NCBI GenBank assembly: GCA_965214415.1
Contig: CBDCBQ010000003.1
Span: 3,100,001-3,164,000 of the forward strand
From: RH-AL1 sp965214415
GTDB taxonomy: Bacteria; Pseudomonadota; Alphaproteobacteria; Rhizobiales; Beijerinckiaceae
Direction of reading: 5' to 3'
DNA: 64,000 bases
Position 1 is the first letter of the stretch, and every line of letters starts with the position of its first letter. Positions 58,133-64,000 of the stretch are shown here, piece after piece. Under the pieces are notes generated by a model, which saw nothing but the letters and a program-made list of their open reading frames with translations, did not search any database and was not told the DNA's origin. The position numbers were made by a program, and so were the translations under genes.

Positions 58133-58966
58133 TCACTCGCCCTCGTCCTCTGGTTCGCCCGGCTTGGTCCCCGACTTGGAGCCGGGCTTGCGCGGCCCTT
58201 CGACGAGCCGCACCAGGGCGCCGCGCAGGGTGCGCACGTCCTGCTCGCTCATCTCGAGGCGGTGGAAGATGTTGCGCAGATTGCGCCGCATGACCGGCCC
58301 CTTGCCCTCGGGGCGGAAGAAGCCGGTCTTGTCGAGCGAGCTCTCGATCCAATCGAAGAAGGAGAAGACCATCTCGCGCGGCGCGGCCGGCGAGCGCTCC
58401 TCCAGCGCGAACGGCGCGGCGCCGCCGCCGGTGGCCCGCATCCACTCGTAGCCCATCAGCAGCACCGCCTGGGCGAGGTTCAGCGAGGCATAGGCGCGGT
58501 TGACCGGGAAGGTGACGACGGCGTCGGCCAGCGCCACGTCGTCGTTTTCGAGCCCCGTGCGCTCGGGCCCGAACAGGACGCCGTGCCGCTCTCCCAGCAT
58601 CGAGCGCGCCGCCGCCTCCGGCATCGCCTCATACGGGGTGGCGACGCGTTTCACCTGGTCGCGCTCGCGAGCCGTGGTCGCCCAGACGAAGCTCAAGTCC
58701 GCCACGGCCGCCTCGATCGTCGGAAAGACCCGCGCCGCCGCCAACACGTGCGCGGCGCCGGCCGCGGCCGCGATCGCCGTCTCATCGTGCGGGGACGGCG
58801 GCGGCCAGCCGCCCTTCGGCGCGACGAGGCGCAGGTCGTCGAGGCCGAAGTTGGCCATCGCGCGCGCGCACATGCCGATGTTGACCGCGAGCTGCGGCCG
58901 CACCAGCACGATCGCCGGGCCGCCGGTCAGCGTCTGGTGCGTGTGGTCCGTGCCGGCGCCGGTCAT
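58133..58966 (-). CDS. SpoU-family RNA methyltransferase (TrmJ-like)
   Basis: A 277-residue SPOUT methyltransferase. Motif 1 is IVLVRPQLAVNIGMCARAMANFG, motif 2 VLFGPERTGLENDD, motif 3 NRAYASLNLAQAVLLMGYEW: the knotted SAM-binding site that 2'-O-methylates tRNA or rRNA. ATG 58966 overlaps the stop of the upstream gene. The TrmJ assignment is likely but not certain. Confidence 0.88.
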   Translation of the reverse strand: MTGAGTDHTHQTLTGGPAIVLVRPQLAVNIGMCARAMANFGLDDLRLVAPKGGWPPPSPHDETAIAAAAGAAHVLAAARVFPTIEAAVADLSFVWATTARERDQVKRVATPYEAMPEAAARSMLGERHGVLFGPERTGLENDDVALADAVVTFPVNRAYASLNLAQAVLLMGYEWMRATGGGAAPFALEERSPAAPREMVFSFFDWIESSLDKTGFFRPEGKGPVMRRNLRNIFHRLEMSEQDVRTLRGALVRLVEGPRKPGSKSGTKPGEPEDEGE

Positions 58967-59553
58967 CAGGCCTCCACCAGCGCCAGTTCCCGACGCCTCG
59001 GCGCATCGACATCGCCCGAGCCGAAGGTCCGATCGCCCGAGCACGTCAGATAGCGACCGGCTTCGAAGAATAGGGTCCAGTCCGATTCGCCGGTGCCGTG
59101 TGGCCCATCCATCGTGGCTTTGATCGACACTGCTCCCTCGTGATCGAAGCTCAGCAGCCATTCGCGGTTGACATCACTCCGGGCGATGCCGGTTAGCTTC
59201 TGCCCGTCCAGCAGCGACAGGCATTTGCCCACGTGTGCCGCGCGTGTCGCCTCGGCGATGTCCGCGTCCGCTCGGTCGCACGCCAGCGTCCTCACCCTTA
59301 CACTCCAAAAGCCGCTCTCGACGAAGAGATGCCACTCGCCTGTCGGCACCACGATCCGCCGTCCAAGAGCATCCCTCACGGCCCTCGATCGGCTCGCGTC
59401 CGCAGGGTGCGGCTCCCGGATGCGAAGATCAGGCTGGCCGAAGTCCATGCGCGGGATCGAATCCTGTCCGGTGCGGGCGAACCACACGTATTCGCCGATC
59501 ATGGACGCCAAAACCCCCTCGGCGCGCGACGGATCGATGGGCGCCAGGCTCAT
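58966..59553 (-). CDS. Hypothetical protein, 195 aa
   Basis: No family recognised. Visible features: a helical N-terminus (SRAEGVLASMIGEYVWFARTG), a beta-rich middle (RIVVPTGEWHLFVESGFWSVRVRTL) and acidic C-terminal third (FFEAGRYLTCSGDRTF). No signal peptide. It overlaps the RNA methyltransferase start by 1-4 bases (ATGA), so it is translationally coupled to it, and it is divergent from icd. Confidence 0.6.
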   Translation of the reverse strand: MSLAPIDPSRAEGVLASMIGEYVWFARTGQDSIPRMDFGQPDLRIREPHPADASRSRAVRDALGRRIVVPTGEWHLFVESGFWSVRVRTLACDRADADIAEATRAAHVGKCLSLLDGQKLTGIARSDVNREWLLSFDHEGAVSIKATMDGPHGTGESDWTLFFEAGRYLTCSGDRTFGSGDVDAPRRRELALVEA

Positions 59554-59703
59554 CGCCCGATCGCCCAGCTGGCGCGCGCCTGCCCTGAAAGCTGCCCTTG
59601 AACCATCATGCGCCGCGTTATACGCCGAACCTTCAGCGGCGGCCAAAGCGAACGGCATCGTCCGTGCACCCGCCGGCACGCGCAGCGCGAAAGGCAGCGA
59701 GCC

Positions 59704-60939
59704 ATGAACAAGATCAAGGTCAAGGAACCGATCGTCGAGCTCGACGGCGACGAGATGACCCGGATCATCTGGCATTACATCCGCGACAAGCTGATCCATC
59801 CCTACCTCGACCTGACCCTCGAATACTACGATCTCTCCGTCGAGAACCGCGACGCGACCGACGATCAGGTCAGCATCGACGCCGCCCACGCCATCAAGAA
59901 GCATGGCGTCGGCGTCAAGTGCGCGACGATCACGCCCGACGAGGCGCGCGTCGAGGAATTCAACCTCAAGCAGATGTGGAAGTCGCCCAACGGCACGATC
60001 CGCAACATCCTGGGCGGCGTGATCTTCCGCGAACCGATCATCTGCCGCAACGTGCCGCGCTTGGTGCCGGGTTGGACGCAGCCGATCGTCGTCGGCCGCC
60101 ACGCCTACGGCGACCAGTACCGCGCGACGATGATCCGCGTGCCCGGCCCCGGCCGCCTGACGATGAAGTTCGAGGGCACGGACGGCAAGGTGATCGAGGA
60201 GGAGGTGTTCCAGTTCCCCGACGCCGGCGTCGCGATGAGCATGTACAATCTCGACGGCTCGATCCGCGACTTCGCCCGCGCCTCGCTGAACTACGGGCTT
60301 GCGCGCAAGTACCCGGTCTACCTCTCGACCAAGAACACGATCCTCAAAACCTATGACGGGCGCTTCAAGGACATCTTCCAGGAGATCTACGCCGCCGAGT
60401 TCAAGGACGAATTCGCCGACGCAGGGATCACCTACGAGCACCGTCTGATCGACGACATGGTCGCCTGCGCGATGAAATGGTCCGGCGGCTACGTCTGGGC
60501 CTGCAAGAACTACGACGGCGACGTGCAGTCCGACACGGTCGCGCAGGGCTTCGGCTCGCTCGGCCTGATGACTTCGGTGCTGATGACGCCGGACGGCCAG
60601 ACGGTGGAGGCCGAGGCCGCGCATGGCACGGTGACGCGCCATTTCCGCCAGCACCAGGCCGGGAAGGCGACGTCGACCAACTCGATCGCCTCGATCTTCG
60701 CGTGGACGCGCGGCATCTCGCACCGCGCCAAGCTCGACGACAACGACGAACTCGCCCGCTTCGCCACGACGCTCGAGCGGGTTTGCGTCGACACCGTGGA
60801 ATCCGGCTTCATGACCAAGGATCTGGCGCTTCTGGTCGGCGCCGAGCAGCGCTGGCTGTCGACCACCGGCTTCCTCGACAAGGTCGACGCCAACCTCCGC
60901 ACGGCGATGGAGGGCGGCAAGCTCGAGGCGGCGCAGTAG
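59704..60939 (+). CDS. icd: NADP-dependent isocitrate dehydrogenase
   Basis: A 411-residue isocitrate dehydrogenase of the eukaryote-like homodimeric type. KVKEPIVELDGDEMTRIIWHYIRDKLI is the family start, KSPNGTIRNILGGVIFREPI binds isocitrate, and YDGDVQSDTVAQGFGSLGLM holds the metal aspartates. It oxidises isocitrate to 2-oxoglutarate with NADP in the citric acid cycle. The ATG at 59704 gives the known N-terminus. Confidence 0.97.
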   Translation: MNKIKVKEPIVELDGDEMTRIIWHYIRDKLIHPYLDLTLEYYDLSVENRDATDDQVSIDAAHAIKKHGVGVKCATITPDEARVEEFNLKQMWKSPNGTIRNILGGVIFREPIICRNVPRLVPGWTQPIVVGRHAYGDQYRATMIRVPGPGRLTMKFEGTDGKVIEEEVFQFPDAGVAMSMYNLDGSIRDFARASLNYGLARKYPVYLSTKNTILKTYDGRFKDIFQEIYAAEFKDEFADAGITYEHRLIDDMVACAMKWSGGYVWACKNYDGDVQSDTVAQGFGSLGLMTSVLMTPDGQTVEAEAAHGTVTRHFRQHQAGKATSTNSIASIFAWTRGISHRAKLDDNDELARFATTLERVCVDTVESGFMTKDLALLVGAEQRWLSTTGFLDKVDANLRTAMEGGKLEAAQ

Positions 60940-61019
60940 CCGCGCGAGCCTGCCGGGCGCATGCATCCCTGGATCGCCTCGCGCATTCCCGTGGGGACCG
61001 TAGCCGGAGCGCCCCGCGA

Positions 61020-61322
61020 ATGACGAGTGACATCGACACCATTGCGACTTCCTCGTCGCGACCACTGGCGGCGGGCGCGCGGCTGATCAAGAACTCCACC
61101 ACGGAGCAGCGCGGCTGGGCTTTCGCGGCCCTCGTGACCTTTCTCGGCGTGGCCTTCGGCGGCCCAGCGCTGACTCGGCTGATGACGCCGAAGACACCCG
61201 CGCAAAAGCTCACGGACGAAGCCGCCTTTCGCGCCGAGCAGCTGCGTCGACGCGCGGGGAAGGCAGGCGCCAAGGTCCGAAAGCGAGCGCGGCGGCTGGG
61301 CGGCGGGACGATCCGACGCTAG
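61020..61322 (+). CDS. Small hypothetical membrane protein, 100 aa
   Basis: A hydrophilic N-terminus, one likely membrane helix (WAFAALVTFLGVAFGGPAL) and a very basic, arginine/lysine-rich tail. No family recognised. It lies 80 bp after icd and 51 bp before pgi on the same strand. Function unknown. Confidence 0.5.
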   Translation: MTSDIDTIATSSSRPLAAGARLIKNSTTEQRGWAFAALVTFLGVAFGGPALTRLMTPKTPAQKLTDEAAFRAEQLRRRAGKAGAKVRKRARRLGGGTIRR

Positions 61323-61373
61323 ATCAGGTGCGGCGCCGAAACCTCGGCCGATCAACGACATAAGGGCTAGCTC

Positions 61374-63017
61374 ATGACCCATGACATCGCGAAGCAGCGC
61401 GTGGCTTTGCAGGCGCATCACGACGCCACCAAGGATGTGGCGACGCAGGATTTGTTCGCCGCCGACCCTGAGCGCTTCGCGAAATTCCATGTGGCGATCG
61501 ACGACCTGCTGTTCGATTATTCGAAGCAGCGCGTCACGGGCGAGACGATGGGCCTGCTGTTCGATCTCGCGGAAGCCGCGGGGCTCGAGGCGCGCCGCGC
61601 CGCGCTGTTCGGCGGCGAGACGGTCAACCCGACGGAGGGGCGCGCCGCGTTGCACATGGCGCTGCGCAACGTCTCCGGTAAGCCGATGCTCGCCCAAGGC
61701 AAGGACGTGATGCCCGACGTCATCGCCGTACGCGACAAGATGGGCGTGTTCTCCGAGGCGGTCCGCTCGGGCGAGATCGTGGCGGCGAACGGATCGCGCT
61801 TCACCGACGTCGTCAACATCGGCATCGGCGGCTCCGACCTCGGCCCGGCGATGGCCGCGCGCGCGCTGGCCCCGTTCATCCCGGAGCATCTGACCCTCCA
61901 CTTCGTCTCCAACGTCGATGGCGCCGACCTCGGCGATGTCCTGAAGGAGATCCCGCTCGAGACGACGCTCTTCATCATTTGCTCCAAAACCTTCACGACG
62001 CTGGAGACGATGACGAACGCACAGAGCGCCCGCGATGCCGTCTCGGGCAAGCTCGGCGAGGCGGCCGTGGCCGATCATTTCTGCGCGGTGTCGACGCAGC
62101 TCGATCTCATCGCCAAATTCGGCATCAAGGAGGATCGCGTCTTCGGCTTCTGGGACTGGGTCGGCGGGCGCTATTCGGTATGGTCGGCGATCGGCCTGTC
62201 GGTGATGATCGGCATCGGCCGCGAACTGTTCCACGAGTTCCTCGCCGGCGGCCAGGACATCGACGAGCATTTCGTCTCGACGCCGCTCGAACGGAACATC
62301 CCGGCGCTGATGGGCCTCGTCGAGGTGTGGAACCACAATTTCGCGAACCTCTCGACGCAGGCGGTGATCCCCTACGATCAGCGGCTCGGCCGCTTCCCGG
62401 CCTATCTGCAACAGCTCGAGATGGAATCGAACGGCAAGCATACGCAGCTCGACGGGTCGCCGGCCGACATGGCGACGTCACCCGTGATATTCGGCGAGCC
62501 GGGCACCAACGGTCAGCACGCCTTCTTCCAGATGCTGCACCAGGGCACCGAGCCGGTGCCGATCGACTTCCTGCTCGCCGCCAAGCCGACCGACGCCGAC
62601 CAGCACCACCACGACCTTTTGGCGGCAAACTGTTTCGCGCAGGGCGAGGCGCTGATGCGCGGCCGCTCGCTCGACGAGGTGAAGGCGCAGCTGAAGAAGG
62701 CCGGAAAGAACGATGCGGAAATCGAGAAGCTCGCGCCGCACAAGACCTTCTCGGGAAGCCGGCCGACCTCGACGTTCCTCTACACGAGCCTGACGCCACG
62801 TGCGCTCGGCCGCCTGATCGCGCTCTACGAGCACAAGGTGTTCACGATGGGCGTCATCTGGAACATCGGCTCGTTCGACCAGTGGGGCGTCGAACTCGGC
62901 AAGGAGCTTGCCGGACGGCTCGTGCCGATCGTCTCTGACAAAACCTCCTCGACCGCCGAGCTCGACTCGTCGACGGCCGGCCTGATCGAGGGCATGCGTC
63001 GGCTCGCGGCGACGTGA
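61374..63017 (+). CDS. pgi: Glucose-6-phosphate isomerase
   Basis: A 547-residue phosphoglucose isomerase. VVNIGIGGSDLGPAM is the sugar-phosphate site, ICSKTFTTLETMTNA and GRYSVWSAIGLS are family signatures, with active-site Glu and His in the HNFANL to GKHTQLDGSP region. It interconverts glucose 6-phosphate and fructose 6-phosphate. Its stop overlaps the start of the transporter gene (GTGA). Confidence 0.97.
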   Translation: MTHDIAKQRVALQAHHDATKDVATQDLFAADPERFAKFHVAIDDLLFDYSKQRVTGETMGLLFDLAEAAGLEARRAALFGGETVNPTEGRAALHMALRNVSGKPMLAQGKDVMPDVIAVRDKMGVFSEAVRSGEIVAANGSRFTDVVNIGIGGSDLGPAMAARALAPFIPEHLTLHFVSNVDGADLGDVLKEIPLETTLFIICSKTFTTLETMTNAQSARDAVSGKLGEAAVADHFCAVSTQLDLIAKFGIKEDRVFGFWDWVGGRYSVWSAIGLSVMIGIGRELFHEFLAGGQDIDEHFVSTPLERNIPALMGLVEVWNHNFANLSTQAVIPYDQRLGRFPAYLQQLEMESNGKHTQLDGSPADMATSPVIFGEPGTNGQHAFFQMLHQGTEPVPIDFLLAAKPTDADQHHHDLLAANCFAQGEALMRGRSLDEVKAQLKKAGKNDAEIEKLAPHKTFSGSRPTSTFLYTSLTPRALGRLIALYEHKVFTMGVIWNIGSFDQWGVELGKELAGRLVPIVSDKTSSTAELDSSTAGLIEGMRRLAAT

Positions 63018-64000
63018 CGGCATCGACCGGACGGGACGAGGCGGCGGATCATCGACAGGAGCATCCGCCTCTGTCCGGCCCGTCCGGTGCCGCGCGATGG
63101 CTGTGGTGCCGACCTTGGCTCCTACTGATCGCGATGGCGTTCCTGTTCGGCGCGAACGGCGTCGCGGCACGGCTCGCGACTGGCGCGATGCCGCCGCTCT
63201 GCCTCGTGTTCCTGCGGTGGTTCATCGTCTGTCTCGCGCTGGCCGCGATCTTGTCGCGTGAGCAGCGTCACGAACTGCGCGACCTGTTGCGCGACCACTG
63301 GCGCAGGCTCGCCTGGATGGGGCTGCTCGGGTACGCCGGCTTCAACGCCATCTTCTACCTCGCCGCCTACTCGACGAGCGCGATCAATCTCACCCTGCTG
63401 CAGAGCGCGATCCCGCCGTTCACGCTGGCCGGCGCGGCGATCGTCTTCCGCACGCGGGTCCGGGCGTTGCAGGTCGTCGGCATGCTGCTGACGTTTCTCG
63501 GCGTGCTCATCGTCGCCTCGAACGGCGACCTCTTGCGGCTCTCAAACCTGCACCTCGGCGAGGGCGATGGCGGCATCATCGTCGCCTGCGCGTTCTATGC
63601 AGCATACGCGCTCGGCCTGCGAGCACGCCCGCAATGCTCGGCGCTGGTCTTCTTCGCTGGCTTGGCGCTCGCCTCGCTCGTCTGGTCGGTGCCCATGGCG
63701 GGAGCGGAGATTTTGACCGGGCATGCCTACTGGCCGAGCCTCTACGGCTGGCTCATCGTGACTTTCGTGGCCTTCGGTCCGTCATTCGCGGCGCAGGTCT
63801 TCTTCATGCGCGGCGTCGATCTGATCGGTCCAGGGCGCGCCGGGCTCTCGACCAACCTCGTGCCGATCACCGGCGCGCTCTGCGCCGTGCTGGTCCTGCA
63901 CGAGCGCTTTACGCTCGCGCATGCCGAGGCACTGATGCTCGGCCTCGGCGGCATCTCGCTTGCCGAATGGTCGGTCGCGCGAGGACTGCGAGGCGAGGCG
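63014..64000 (+). CDS. EamA/DMT-family transporter, 3' end beyond window
   Basis: An open frame from GTG 63014, overlapping the pgi stop, that runs off the right edge after 329 codons. It starts with a hydrophilic 30-residue stretch, then repeated membrane helices (WLLLIAMAFLFGANGVAARL, LLGYAGFNAIFYLAAYSTSA, VVGMLLTFLGVLIVASNGDLL). Two EamA repeats are visible, as in drug/metabolite exporters. The C-terminus is unseen. Confidence 0.9.
   Translation, partial: MTASTGRDEAADHRQEHPPLSGPSGAARWLWCRPWLLLIAMAFLFGANGVAARLATGAMPPLCLVFLRWFIVCLALAAILSREQRHELRDLLRDHWRRLAWMGLLGYAGFNAIFYLAAYSTSAINLTLLQSAIPPFTLAGAAIVFRTRVRALQVVGMLLTFLGVLIVASNGDLLRLSNLHLGEGDGGIIVACAFYAAYALGLRARPQCSALVFFAGLALASLVWSVPMAGAEILTGHAYWPSLYGWLIVTFVAFGPSFAAQVFFMRGVDLIGPGRAGLSTNLVPITGALCAVLVLHERFTLAHAEALMLGLGGISLAEWSVARGLRGEA

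Noticed and set aside
55437..58451. A 1,004-codon plus frame over hpnN
   Set aside because: The neighbouring frame encodes a clear HpnN transporter; this one is arginine/glycine-rich with no domains.
58966..62441. Long minus frames (699 and 643 codons) over icd and pgi
   Set aside because: icd and pgi on the plus strand are unmistakable; only the first 195 codons at 58966-59553 stand as a likely gene.

Overview
The window looks like a chromosomal stretch of a GC-rich alphaproteobacterium, most likely a hopanoid-making member of the Hyphomicrobiales/Rhizobiales. The evidence is the 16S-tRNA-Ile-tRNA-Ala-23S-5S-tRNA-fMet rRNA operon with an enlarged 23S helix 9, the hpnCDE-shc-hpnGHN hopanoid locus, petBC, and SOS boxes of the alphaproteobacterial type (GTTC-N7-GTTC). 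No species is assigned.

Positions 1-29,300 are a mosaic accessory region. Its left edge holds the 5' 1,296 codons of a large gene running off the window: an XRE helix-turn-helix, an Mrr-type nuclease, a STAND NTPase and a long helical-repeat region. It lies just downstream of a tyrosine integrase and behind an operator-like palindrome cluster, and is the best candidate for a new defence-type system here. Next come an SDR/XRE regulator pair, a DUF5131-TcmP operon with a LexA box at its start, two paralogous excisionase-like proteins with another LexA box nearby, an AT-rich gene cut by an IS3-family element, and a traG/virD4 remnant split by an IS701-family element with a TTAG duplication. Beyond these are unknown genes, a patatin-like lipase with a small upstream partner, DUF6876 and other plasmid/ICE-type small genes, an SOS-boxed umuDC with a frameshifted umuD, a regulator with a perfect palindrome, a DUF3800 plus HEPN-like gene pair, a truncated DUF1810 gene and a frameshifted class II Fic gene. 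The region reads as a decayed integrative or conjugative element that has collected defence- and repair-type cargo.

Positions 29,326-35,155 are a complete rRNA operon on the minus strand with promoter and terminator. From 35.3 kb to the end the content is chromosomal housekeeping: membrane stress genes (holin-like, DUF3618, YihY), cytochrome b and c1 of the bc1 complex without an adjacent Rieske gene, a Bax-inhibitor-1 protein, an alpha/beta hydrolase, a VOC protein, a PPOX-ferredoxin reductase-ferredoxin fusion, an FtsX-type permease and a DUF3108 protein. These are followed by the hopanoid locus (squalene synthesis by HpnC/D/E, cyclisation by Shc, side-chain addition and processing by HpnH/HpnG, transport by HpnN), a SpoU-type RNA methyltransferase, NADP isocitrate dehydrogenase, glucose-6-phosphate isomerase and a partial EamA transporter at the right edge.

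Three genes in the accessory region (umuD, a small plasmid-type gene at 24.5-24.8 kb, fic) each carry one apparent single-base frameshift, whereas I noticed none in the core genes. Domain calls rest on motif recognition by eye, with no database search.
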